The notes under the pieces: model-generated
What the model was told of the DNA's origin: nothing
Databases searched by the model: none
The model's input: only the letters and a program-made list of their open reading frames with translations
Shown here: positions 12,989 through 22,080 of the stretch, piece after piece
Position numbering within the stretch: the first letter of the stretch is position 1
Layout: each line of letters begins with the position of its first letter
Program-made: the position numbers and the translations under genes
Source of the DNA: Sodiomyces alkalinus F11
Lineage: Eukaryota > Ascomycota > Sordariomycetes > Glomerellales > Plectosphaerellaceae
DNA: 64,000 nucleotides
Direction: 5' to 3'
Assembly: GCF_003711515.1 (NCBI RefSeq)
Contig: NW_021167084.1
Span: 848,621 to 912,620, forward strand

Positions 12989-14082
12989 AGTTATTACTAG
13001 AGAATTATACCACGGAAAAGATTAAGGCGTTAAATATCTTTTACGGTAGCCGCCGTGTAATAACGCCTTTAGTATATCCTAATAATCTATAATATCCTTA
13101 AAGCGAGGTTAATTAATAGACAACGCCGGAATTAATCTACTAGTGCCTTAAGAAGATCGGATCGATTAATTACGTAGCGTGTTAAATAAAGCCTAATATA
13201 TCTAAAGCCGCCTCGCGTCTCTCGGAGTTTAATTTAAACCCTTTATAATAGCATTATAATATCGCCGACTATTAACTTAAGTATCTTAAGTCTACTAAGT
13301 CACTATACCTTTAGTTCGGACTACGTAAAGACCTACTAAACTATGTTTTTTTCTATACTAGTGATACCGCCTTTACTAATAATCGCGATATAAGGTATAG
13401 CTTATAAGGGTATATAATATTACTCTTCGGGGGTCCGATTAAGTGGAAAGCTAATAAGCAGATAAGCGTAGTAACTTCTAGCACCGAAGTAGAGCTTATA
13501 GCTTTAACTACTACTACGAGGTAGTATATCGCTACTCGATAATTAGTAAAGAAGCTATTAGTAAGGTTTAAAAAGTATCCGTTAATGATATTATACGATA
13601 ACGATTAAACGCGTTAGCTACTAGAAAACCCTCGCCCTTAGGTTACCTCGTGATTAAAGTATCTTGATATATATACGTTCTAGATTCGACACATTATTTA
13701 ATAACGTTAAATTAAGGTCTAATAGATCGCTATAGTAGAGATAGTAAGTGAAGGATTAACAAAGGCGTTAACGCTATAGAAGCACGTTTAATTTATAAAG
13801 ATTTTAGAGATAGAAATCTGCCCTTATATAGACAATTAACCAGAGCGGTTAAGGCTGCTGCTATTCCTGTTTATAGATTAATCAGAGCGGTTAACTCTAT
13901 TATTATTTTTGATTTCTGTTTTTATCACGATCTACGGATTAACTACCTTCCTTTTAATCGTCTTTTCGGTTTAGATACTGCTTTTCAACAAGCCGTTAAT
14001 CCTAGAATTAATATCTAGGCTTAGTTACCCTAGATTTCGATCATCAGAATAGTTAAGATTGATCCTATAGTTCTAAGGGGGG
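12989..14082 (+). mobile_element. Copia fragment C4: end of reverse transcriptase, RNase H, 3' leader
   Basis: Read through stops, the plus strand gives the end of a Copia polyprotein. It includes the segment before RNase H (VGSINY.A..TKPN), then LFGGPIKWKANKQ and SSTEVELIAL, the typical Copia RNase H start and Glu-containing motif. The same stretch occurs in C2 near 36880-36990 and in C3 near 61030-61130. After about 13800 a noncoding leader runs to a G6 tract at 14077-14082, a polypurine tract. The 5' part is missing because LINE-A2 abuts at 12988. Confidence 0.75.
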
Positions 14083-14305
14083 TATTACACGCTATAGCAT
14101 GCTAGACTTCTATCTAATGAAGGCTTATATTAAGGAGGTCGTTAGGTATAACCGCAGGATATAGCGGCGACCTCCGGTACTTAGCACGGGCCACTCCGCA
14201 CCTATATCGTAGTATAAATAGCGCCCTAGACTTATACCCTTAAGTCTAGAAGTATAAGACATAGATAATTCCGCGGTACCTTGACCCGATTATTTTTATA
14301 CCCTT
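14083..14305 (+). repeat. Probable 3' LTR of Copia C4
   Basis: Begins TATTACACGC right after the polypurine tract, where C1 and C2 have LTRs beginning TGTTA; TATT is the RIP form of TGTT. The distal part contains AATTCCGCGGTACCTT, close to the AATTCCGCGTACCTTA near the end of the C2 LTRs. The outer end is unclear because a LINE-A 3' fragment begins near 14306. The middle differs from the other LTRs, so this is a divergent subfamily. Confidence 0.45.
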
Positions 14306-14548
14306 ATTAGCGATTAGCCTAGTCTAACCCGAACTCTACTCTACTACCCTTCCTGTTACCTACTAGCCTAAAGGTATAATCTAGATATATAGTAGAGATA
14401 AACCAGGGCTATATCGGGCCCGTAACGATACTACTCTATTCAAGGAAAAGTATAGAGGTTTTCCCCCTTATAGCTACCTAAGAAGGACTATATAGCCTAA
14501 ATAGGCTCCTATATATTAGATAGGATAGCGGAGTAAGACAAAAAAAAA
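14306..14548 (+). mobile_element. LINE-A6: 3'-end fragment with poly(A) tail
   Basis: About 240 bp matching the last part of LINE-A2 (12710-12970): a GATTAGCCTAG.CTAACC start, the TAGAGATAAACC motif, a pyrimidine-rich TTTTCCCCC block and GGATAGCGGAGTAAGA at the end. It is a 5'-truncated insertion, as LINEs often leave. Unlike A2, A3 and A4, which end in (ATA)n, this copy ends in nine A residues (14540-14548). Confidence 0.7.
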
Positions 14549-14849
14549 TATAAGGCCTTATATCTTTTACTACGGACAGCGTTATAATGCCTATCACGGG
14601 TACTACTACTATGGAAGTTATAATTATACTAATAAAAAGCAGTATAATATAATAAACGGAAAGGTTACTTAACTACATAAAATACTTTTACGATTATATA
14701 ATAGAAACAAGAAAACGATTAAATAAATAAAAGCAGATAGATATTACCAGCAGAATAGCTCTAGCTGTAATAGTCTTAGGGCTTTAAAATAAGATATCTG
14801 CCTTAGAGCTATTAGATTAATCGGAATAAAGTCGTTTTAGCAGAGCGCC
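14549..14849 (-). mobile_element. Copia 5' leader fragment, minus strand
   Basis: On the minus strand this matches the leader that follows the 5' LTR in C2 (31963-32250): it shares CTTTATTCCGAT..ATC, the TTTATTTAATCGTTTT segment and CTGCTTTTTATTAGTATAA. It is the start of an element whose 5' LTR is 14861-15051. The body is gone; the fragment ends against LINE-A6. Confidence 0.7.
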
Positions 14850-14860
14850 GGGCTTATAAC
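14850..14860 (-). other. Primer binding site, half-tRNA type
   Basis: Minus strand reads GTTATAAGCCC immediately inside the LTR. It is the RIP form of GTTATGAGCCC, complementary to the initiator tRNA-Met anticodon loop, and is placed exactly as in C2 and C3. Confidence 0.6.
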
Positions 14861-15051
14861 TATTAGAATATAAATAAGATACGCGGAATTATATATATAT
14901 TTATCTAAGTAAAGTTTATAGTACTTTACAGGGATATCTAAGTATTAGGAATAATAAGGGGAAATAAGTGTGGATATATAGGAATAAGGTACTCTATATG
15001 TCTGATAATATGGTTTATCATACCTCGATAAGTGGCTGTGGGCATCGGACA
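14861..15051 (-). repeat. Copia LTR (minus), left border of the gene island
   Basis: 191 bp. On the minus strand it begins TGTCCGATGCCCACAGCC and ends TTATATTCTAATA, alignable along its length with the 193-bp C2 LTRs (TGTTAGATGCCATAGCC to TTCTGACA), including the TTATCG.GGT.TGATAAACC segment. It carries more RIP-type changes than the C2 LTRs at its inner end. RIP-type sequence stops at this edge and ordinary sequence starts at 15052. Confidence 0.75.
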
Positions 15052-15396
15052 ATTTATAAGCCAAGGGTTTTTCGGGGTGACCTGGACGAGGGGATATTGG
15101 AGTCGCCGGTTGCGGAGCTCACCGAGCCTCATTTTCAAGGAGATCAAGAACTAGGGTCGATAGCAGTCTCTCGCCAATTTACGTTACTACCAGAGTTTTT
15201 TGCTCTCGCGGTAAATCAAATACGGCTCTAGACCATCCATTCACTGCAGATACTTCTCGAGGGCTTGGTGCTCGACGGCGTTGTTTATTATTATTATTTA
15301 TCGGATGTTCTGGAAGACGAACACTTGGTCATCCGCTTACCTGCCAACCCCGTCTCACAACTGACGTTGTAACTGTATCCGGAACTAGAAAGAGAA
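15052..15396 (+). promoter_or_regulatory. Upstream region of the cystathionine gamma-synthase gene
   Basis: 345 bp of normal-composition DNA between the Copia LTR and the start codon. It contains a CCAAT box at 15174-15178 and a TTATTATTATTTAT run near 15285, about 110 bp before the ATG. No CACGTG (a Cbf1-type site expected for some sulfur genes) is present. The start has a purine at -3 (GAAATG). All proximal control must lie here or in the LTR. Confidence 0.45.
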
Positions 15397-17405
15397 ATGC
15401 CTACTTTTGAACTGGGCCAGTCCATCCCCCCGGACACTGCCCATGTAAGTTCGCACCGGCGTCCAGGGATCTGACCCATGGTGTGCTGACCGACACCCGT
15501 CCATCCGAACAGGCAGTCAGTGTGTCTTTGCCCACATGGAAGGCCAATATCGGTTACGAAGAGGGCAAAAAATGGGTTGTGGATGCAATGGCAACTGGCT
15601 ATCCCAGGTATATATATATATATATATATATCTATTCTCATACATTAATTTCCCTCTCAACATCCTCAACTATATTCGCCGACAGTTCCGCACTCTAACG
15701 CATGGTGGCTAGGTTCTTTATCCACAGGAGCATACAAACCCTAGCAGAGGAAATTGTCTCTGTACATGGACAAGCTGAGCAGCGTGCTATTTTGTTCCCT
15801 ACTGCTCGTGCTGCGAGACGATGTGTCGATTTTATCCGTCGCCACGCCGACAATACAATGTCCGCTGAGTTGGGCATTCTCGACTTTGGGTTAGACCAGT
15901 CGCGGCACCTGTCTTCCCAGCTCAGGGCCCTTGCACCGACCATTTCGGCCGTGCTTTGCTCCTCCGAGTCATATCCCGTTGGCAAGCAATACTGGCAGCA
16001 TTCGGGCGACGGCGTATCTAGCCGGCGAGCTGAATTTTGTCGGAGTCTGGTTCAAGAAGGTCTGCTCTGTCTATGGACTAGTACACTGACGTCCAGTCAG
16101 TCCCCCAAGAATCCCTGCAGGGGTCCTAGGAGGTATCAGCGTGCATCGGTCGACATCTTACCTTCCCCCGCCGGCAATGGCAACTCGCGTTCCCTAGGGA
16201 CAGACGGTCAAAGCGCCAACGAAGCGCTAGAGAGCATGCGCTTCCTAGAGGAGCGTTTCGGTCGCAACCTGGACATATCCTTGGTTGAGCGGGCTAAATC
16301 CGCCATCCGGAGAAGAATAGTTGGCACGATGGCTGTAGACATTGAAGCTACAGTTGATTCGCTCCCTCCTCTGACAAGCAACGCAAGGGGTTTTGCCAAC
16401 CTACAAGAAAGCGATGTCTACCTATTCCCCTGCGGTATGAACGCGATATTTAATGCCCATCAGGCCTTGCTCCGCGCGAGAGGCGAGTTGAAAAGTATCA
16501 ACTACGGGTTTCCGTACGTCGACACTCTCAAAATTCTTCAGAAGTTTGGCCCTGGCTGTCTCTTTTACGGGCATGGCTCATCCAGCGACCTCGACGACCT
16601 AGAGCAGCGCTTGACAACCGGGGAGCGATTTCTTGCGCTCTTCTGCGAGTTCCCCGCCAATCCCCTGCTCTCGTGTCCGGACCTTGTGCGCATTCGCCAG
16701 CTAGCCGACAAGTATGATTTTGCCGTCGTCATTGACGATACAATTGGGACGTTCGTCACCGTGGATGTTGTCAAGTTCGCGGACATTGTTGTCAGCAGCC
16801 TGACCAAGATCTTCTCCGGAGATTGCAACGTCATGGGCGGCAGTGCAATCCTTAACCCTGCCGGGCGCTACTATACAGCAGTCAAGGCAGCCTATACCGA
16901 AAACTACGAAGACACATATTGGGCCGAGGATGTTGTGTTCATGGAGAGGAACAGTCGTGACTTCCAGTCTCGCATAGAACGGACAAATCGCAACTCCGAG
17001 GTCCTATGTGACCTCCTCTCTACCCACCCCTCTGTTAAGCAAGTCTACTATCCAAAGACAAACCCGACTCGCCCAAATTACGAGGCCTGTCGTCTTCCGG
17101 AGGGTGGTTATGGTGGGCTACTGTCGGTAACGTTCCATAAAAAAGAGTGTGCCATGGCCTTTTTCGATGAGGTCGAGACAGCAAAGGGGCCAAGCTTGGG
17201 AACCAATTTCACTCTGACATCACCTTACGTGATGTTGGCGCACTATCGTGAACTCGACTGGGCGGCCCAGTTCGGAGTTGATCCGGACCTCATTCGGATA
17301 AGCGTCGGCCTGGAGGACACCGACGAACTCAGAGATATATTCATCAGAGCCTTAAGAGTTGCAGAGCATGTTGATTGTGGACGTCGACCGAAAATAGAGG
17401 AGTAA
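15397..17405 (+). CDS. Cystathionine gamma-synthase, PLP-dependent (3 exons)
   Basis: Joins 15397-15444, 15513-15607 and 15713-17405, giving 611 aa. The enzyme condenses an activated homoserine with cysteine to form cystathionine, in the transsulfuration route to methionine. Exon 1 encodes MPTFELGQSIPPDTAH and exon 2 starts AVSVSLPTWKANIGYEEG, the conserved N-terminus of fungal members; exon 3 resumes FFIHRSIQ. Intron 1 (68 nt) has GTAAGT and CTGAC; intron 2 (105 nt) starts GTATAT and has CTAAC before its AG. The PLP fold is complete: YLFPCGMNAIF near 255, VIDDTIG with Asp389/390, and SSLTKIFSG with the Schiff-base Lys413. The end matches the family. Residues near 115-135 (LCLWTSTLTSSQ) fit the family poorly, and a CTGAC at 16086-16090 hints at a further small intron. 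It converges with the SPX-RING gene. Codons show no RIP. It could be a paralogue with a specialised role. Confidence 0.9.
15609..15630 (+). repeat. (TA)11 microsatellite at the 5' splice site of intron 2
   Basis: Eleven TA units begin one base after the intron's first G, so the donor GTATAT is itself the first part of the repeat. Length changes would alter intron size but would keep the donor. Confidence 0.9.
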
Positions 17406-17674
17406 GGATGTCGGCCACTATGACCCCGGGGGAGGGGAGGGGTAGGACAAGTAGTCCGTCCGGTGCTCCGTATAACAAGTTACTGTTTCAGTGCGGACGT
17501 TGGTCTCGACCTGGCAGGGTATAAGAATCTATTCCGTAGCCACCATCGAAACGCTGAAGCAAACCAAGCATCAATAAAACCAAGAAAGACAAAATATCGA
17601 GAAGGGTATCATAAATATAGCGAATAACTGTGGTGGATGAAGTATTCAACCCCGAGCAAACATGGAAGCCCTCC
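17406..17674. other. Intergenic region between convergent genes
   Basis: 269 bp shared by the 3' ends of the two genes. It is unmutated and non-coding. A GGGGGAGGGGAGGGG purine block lies near 17430. Apart from the poly(A) signal at 17573 I see no other element; no AATAAA was found for the minus-strand gene, although TATTTATG occurs on that strand near 17615. Confidence 0.6.
17573..17578 (+). terminator. Poly(A) signal AATAAA
   Basis: A canonical AATAAA 168 bases after the cystathionine gamma-synthase stop codon, before the end of the convergent neighbour. Placement suits the 3' end of that transcript; cleavage was not tested. Confidence 0.5.
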
Positions 17675-19220
17675 TCACATCACTGTACAGCTAGAATGGA
17701 CATATCCGGGGCCGTACTCTTCGATGCCCCTTTCGATCTCGTTCGCCTGCGCTTTCTCTTTGACTTCCTTTCGGAAATATTTACGCATATATCGTTCGAG
17801 CTCGATGTCCAAGGAGTCTGAGTGCAACCGACCTGTCAACGACTAGGATATTATGACCAGCAATGGGAATTGCACTTACCTGCTGAGCATGACATCACGG
17901 CATCAGCTCTACATAGTGGACAATACCTCTCTCGTCTGCGTTGCATTTTAATAACACATCGGATACAGAACACATGCTCGCATGTGAGCCTCACCGGTCG
18001 GTAGGCAATAACAAAGCAGATCGGACAAATAAAGTCATCCAGCCGAGGGACAACAGAGACCAACTGAGTAGATACTTGAGCACAGATATCTTTGGCCATC
18101 GAGCTTGCAAGTAACCTATCCAAAAGAACCTGCTGGGTGAATGTTTTCGAGACACCCAAGGACGTCCTTTTGTCAAACTTCTTGAGTATCTTGTGGATCG
18201 CGGTACGATTTAGTTCCTGGAATCGAACGTTCTTGAGAAGAACGGCATTGAGTCTCATGAATCGCAACAAAGCCTCCCGACTCTGGGCCATCTTAAACTG
18301 ACTGGAAAGTCTGCGCTTGGCCACTTCATCCTGGAACCATCGTAACCGTAGAGCCGCCGCGTGGCTGTTGCGGCTCCCACGGTCGCGCTCGAGGGTGGAG
18401 AAGAAGACCTGGGCTTCAAGGTAGAGCTCAAAAATGGCGCGCCACCGATCAAGGTCGTTCTTGGATAGGCGACTTGGTTTCGTGAGGTGGGCGACCTCTA
18501 GTCCGAGAGAAACGATTTCATCTTTCATGGACTTCTCTTCTTGAGTTTGCAATGCTTCGAGACGGTTGACGTCGCTCTGGAGTATCTCAAAGAATGTGTT
18601 ATCTGAGACAAGGGGAACTTCAATCCGCTCTTGCATGGCCTGGGATTTGTCGTCGCGTAAATACGGCCCCTCAGGGGAGCCTGCTGGATGGACGGGTGGA
18701 TCGCCACCATGATCTTCACCTTCAGGACTGCCACCTCGGTAACATGAACCTGACTGTATGAACGCAAGGTGTTCGAGAAATGCGTAAGACGACAACGACA
18801 GGGGAGCACTGGCGACCACGTCGTTCTGCCTATAGACTATGACAGTGAGTCTGGGTCTGAGGCGCCTGGAGTTTCCAGTGACTGCACAAATCAGCCAGTC
18901 AGCTGCGCCAGTCTGAGGAGGGGCAAAGGAGAAGAATATGTACTGTCAAGCCCGTATCTTAGAGCTACGGGTGAGTCAGCAGTAGGGTCGAGGAGACGAC
19001 GCATAGTCTCCGGTTCGAAGCCCAGGTCACTCAATTCACGGATGACTTTCTTCAGGACCTTCTTCAGTTGTCCATAAGGGATCGCCGAATTGACCCAGTG
19101 AAGCGGGAAATCTAGCAAAGGGACAATAAGTGAGCAAGAAGCACAGGGGATGTGGTATGCCAGTCACCGGCACGGACCTTCACTGGAGAGTTCCTCCCTG
19201 AAATCGTGTGCGAATTTCAT
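17675..19220 (-). CDS. SPX-RING finger protein, probable E3 ubiquitin ligase (4 exons)
   Basis: Exons in order are 19220-19178, 19111-18944, 18881-17880 and 17817-17675, giving 451 aa. Introns of 66, 62 and 62 nt have GT..AG ends; CAGCTGAC in intron 2 is a clear branch site. The protein starts MKFAHDFREELSSEDFPLHW, the SPX N-terminus, followed by IPYGQLKKVLKKV with Tyr27, Lys31 and Lys35. The second SPX part is LNRTAIHKILKKFDKRT at 294-310, whose lysines bind inositol pyrophosphates in known SPX domains. A C3HC4 RING follows with Cys356/359, Cys371, His373, Cys376/379 and Cys391/394. The C-terminus is IERGIEEYGPGYVHSSCTVM. The architecture matches fungal SPX-RING (RING-14-like) proteins, thought to link phosphate state to ubiquitination; substrates are not known from sequence. 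CTVM resembles a prenylation CaaX box. The ATG has a good context (AAACATGA). Confidence 0.9.
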
Positions 19221-19526
19221 GTTTCGAGGCGGATAATGAGTAATCCTTGTTTTGGGTGCCTACACGAGGGGCATTCGTCCAATGCGTACACGAGTGTCTT
19301 TAAACATGTCATGTGGTGACTACCTTATGCATGCCAGCATGGAAGTGCTTGATGGCCTAGTTGTGGGCAAGTTAACGTGTTCTGTCAGAACACGAATATC
19401 GGTACGGGAATCGTGGTCGTATTCTTCTATGGAAGGGAAAGTGTCAGATGGAGGCTCCAGGATATCGGGGCGTGACTTCGGGACCTTTTCGGGTACAGTT
19501 CGGGTGCAGTCTTAGCAAGTACTAAC
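19221..19526 (-). promoter_or_regulatory. Upstream region of the SPX-RING gene
   Basis: 306 bp of unmutated DNA between the start codon and the LTR at 19527. An open frame on the plus strand (19252-19515) has no recognisable features and is probably chance. No TATA box or CCAAT box was found inside this interval. The nearest notable motifs (CACGTG and CCAAT) lie in the adjoining LTR. Confidence 0.4.
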
Positions 19527-19678
19527 TGTTGTGGGTGTCACGTGACTCCCGCTCGTGACTCCGCTCGGCCAACCAATCAGGTTGCGCCGTCTAGGTAGTC
19601 AGACCTCCTATAACCTGTGCCGAGGCTCTAGATAGCTTCACACACACACGCAATACACGTTTAGTGGTACTCTCTACA
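19527..19678 (+). repeat. LTR of Copia C5, right border of the gene island
   Basis: 152 bp beginning TGTTGTGGGTG and ending CTCTACA, directly followed by a primer-binding-site-like GGTTATAAGCCC. It contains the perfect palindrome GTCACGTGAC (19537-19546), a CCAAT at 19573-19577 and an (AC)n run near 19640. It is almost free of RIP-type change, while the element body just downstream is heavily mutated. Only one LTR is in view, so the boundaries rest on the TG..CA ends and the primer site. Confidence 0.6.
19537..19546. promoter_or_regulatory. GTCACGTGAC palindrome (E-box CACGTG)
   Basis: A ten-base perfect palindrome centred on CACGTG, about 320 bp upstream of the SPX-RING start codon but inside the LTR. 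CACGTG is the core bound by bHLH factors such as Pho4/NUC-1 (phosphate) and Cbf1 (sulfur). It may serve only the LTR; any effect on the neighbouring gene is inference. Confidence 0.4.
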
Positions 19679-19690
19679 GGTTATAAGCCC
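19679..19690 (+). other. Primer binding site, half-tRNA type
   Basis: GGTTATAAGCCC adjoins the LTR. With one TpG-to-TpA change undone it is complementary to the anticodon arm of initiator tRNA-Met, as in the other Copia copies of this window. Confidence 0.55.
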
Positions 19691-22080
19691 CCTTTTCCGC
19701 TAGGGATAGGATAGTTTAAGATCCCCTGTATTTAGCCTTTTTAGGCCTTATTTTTAGCCTTTCTAGGTCCCTTCCTTAGACCTTTAGAGGTCTTTAGCAG
19801 AGTTTTTATTATTATAACTTATCTTTTATATCCTTAACCTCCTGTTTATTAAGATAGCTAGAGAAGCACTAGGCCTATTAGCGGCCTACGCCGGGGAAGA
19901 AGACTATAACGACTAATAGAGTTATTATAAGGATAGAAACCTCTAAGATGAAATTAAGACTTAGAACGATATCCACGAGTAAGCACTAAAGGAGTAGATA
20001 AAAGATAAACTGGATAGACTATAGGAGCTAACCGCTATACTTAGAGCTTAGGGTGATAATATTCTAGCTAATATTAGAGAAAGTATTAGATGATCCTATA
20101 GCTTTCTATAAGAATAACCACGTAGGTTATTATAAGGTCTCCGATAACTAAGACTATCTATCCCTACCCTATAACTAGATTAATAGAATAAGATAATGAA
20201 GGTTTTAATAACTATTACTAAGATAACTCCTGTATAAATTAAGTTTCCTATCCTTAAAGAAGACTTAGACTATAGTGACTAGGAGTATAAGGTAAAGGCT
20301 TCCTTTATACGCTATAAACTACTAGATATCCTAGATCTGCCTTAAGTTTACCCTGAACACACGATATCTTGATAGTAAGCAATAATAGTATATAGCGCCC
20401 TCCTTATAGTAGTTAAGCTAATAAGATAGAGACTAGAAGGATTCTAATAGGATAAGGATAATATAGATCTATATAACCTTCTTTAAGTAGTTAAATAAAT
20501 AATCCTGAAAGTCTCGGAAAGGGTAACTATATCCCTAATCAAAGAATAGAATACTATAAAAGTAGGAGACTTTAAGTCCACGTTAGTATATCTCTAGCGT
20601 ATATACTCGATTCATAAATAACTAGACGATTAGATCGGACCTATTAATAATAAAAAAGATGCGTATATAGTGGTAGTAGCTATTTAAGGTAAGTATCCTA
20701 ACCTAGTAAAGAGATATCTAAGTAAGAAGAAGATCTCCTACAGAACCCTCGTCGATAACCTTTACCTTAAGGCTAAGAGTAAAGACTATAAGATATCGAT
20801 AGTTAATATAGTGATTAATACTAAGCTAAAGGATAATAAAGTAACTAAGTATAGCGTTTACTGTAGCGGTAGATATATAGAAGAGAACTACTAGATTACC
20901 TATCCGGAACGTGTAAGAAAAGACCTTATATAAGTCTTCTGGAAGAGATATAAGGAATAGAAGAAGATAGGTGAAGCCCTAAGAAATAAGAGATCTAAAA
21001 CCACTAACTCTACTAAGATAAATAAGGATCCCGAAGATACCAGAGGTGTTAAGATTAAGTCGGGAGGCTCTGCCTTTACCTAATAGTCTCTTTATAGAGT
21101 AGTCCTCCGAGATTAAGCCGATTCACCTCTAATAAGAGTAGTCTCCTCCTTATTAGTCTAAAGCGATAAATTAATCTAGGACTCGGGATACTAGACTAGC
21201 ATCTTTAATAACCTTAAATAGTTTAAGGAGTATAAGCCGAGATTTCTACCTTATATAAAGGTTATAGATAGTAGTAGATCCCGACCTCTTAGAATTAGGA
21301 TAGTCTTCTTTAAGACTAAAGATCCTATAATAAACTAAAACCCACGAATAGACCCTAGAAGATATAAGATATTATCCTAGTGCCCTAGCTAACCTGATCT
21401 TAGCTAGCTACCTTCTATTCTAAGGAATAGGATATAGTGACTATAATAAGACCCTTTTTATGAAGAAGTAGGATAATAACTCGCTAAAGTCTACTAGAAA
21501 AATGATATTACTATCGTCTAAGTGGATAAAAAAACAGGCTATAGAATAGAAGATACCCTGGTATATGCCGCTATTACTATAAAGTATCTTAGAACCGACT
21601 TTAGCGTATAGTATAAAAGGCTCGGCTATATAGGCTAAACTAAAATCCTTAAGGCTTATAAGGCTATAGGTATTATTTTCGACGCTACCTAAGTGGAAGC
21701 ATTCTATTACGAGGTATATTAACTAGCTAAATCTAGGGAATAACCCTTAAGAATTAAGCCTGCTATACTATTAACCCCGGGAGACTTTTATATAGACCTA
21801 ATCGATATTAAGCTAATAGCCTTTAAAGGTTATAAGTATATTATTTATTGGATTAAGCAGTACATAGGCTACTACTACTTAAGGTGGCTAAGAGATAAAA
21901 AGGCTAAAACTATCGTAGATAAGATTAAGGTATTTAAGGCTATATAGGAACGATAAACCAGACTAAAGATCAGGGTATATTACGGGTTAACCCCGATATA
22001 AGGATCCGGCTATACTCCGGATCTTCCTAACTATGCGCTTAGTTAACGGACCTATATTGCTAAGTTATCGCTACCTTATA

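Larger units (their letters stand above)
19527..22080 (+). mobile_element. Copia C5: LTR, gag, protease and integrase parts
   Basis: A plus-strand element of a different Copia family from C1-C4. After the LTR and primer site comes a gag-like region (about 19840-21000), then, near 21610, a pre-integrase segment reading RLGYIG..KILKAYKA and an integrase core reading GDFYIDLIDIK and GYKYIIYWIKQ (21780-21860). Catalytic residues cannot all be placed. Stops are frequent and CpA is depleted. The element lacks reverse transcriptase and its second LTR; it gives way near 22080 to gypsy-like DNA. The right boundary is approximate. Confidence 0.7.

Noticed and set aside
15050..15066. TTTATAAGCC just outside the LTR at 15051, resembling the primer binding site
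   Set aside because: The LTR is in minus orientation with a proper primer site on its other side (14850-14860), and the match after TTATAAGCC is poor. Probably chance.
14968..15231. Plus-strand open frame of 87 codons crossing the LTR edge
   Set aside because: Half of it lies in the Copia LTR. No recognisable motif, and no splice path into the downstream gene was convincing.
15294..15641. Minus-strand open frame opposite the first exons of the cystathionine gamma-synthase
   Set aside because: Shadow of the coding strand; no motif, and it crosses both introns and exons of the real gene.
18891..19118. Stand-alone small gene encoding PLHWVNSAIPYGQLKK
   Set aside because: This is exon 2 of the SPX-RING gene; introns on each side join it in frame to the start exon and the long third exon.
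15397..19220. Part of a secondary-metabolite cluster
   Set aside because: Only two genes are present, neither is a backbone enzyme, and both flanks are transposons.
19252..19515. Plus-strand open frame of 87 codons upstream of the SPX-RING gene
   Set aside because: No family resemblance, lies in the promoter of the opposite-strand gene and ends at the LTR.
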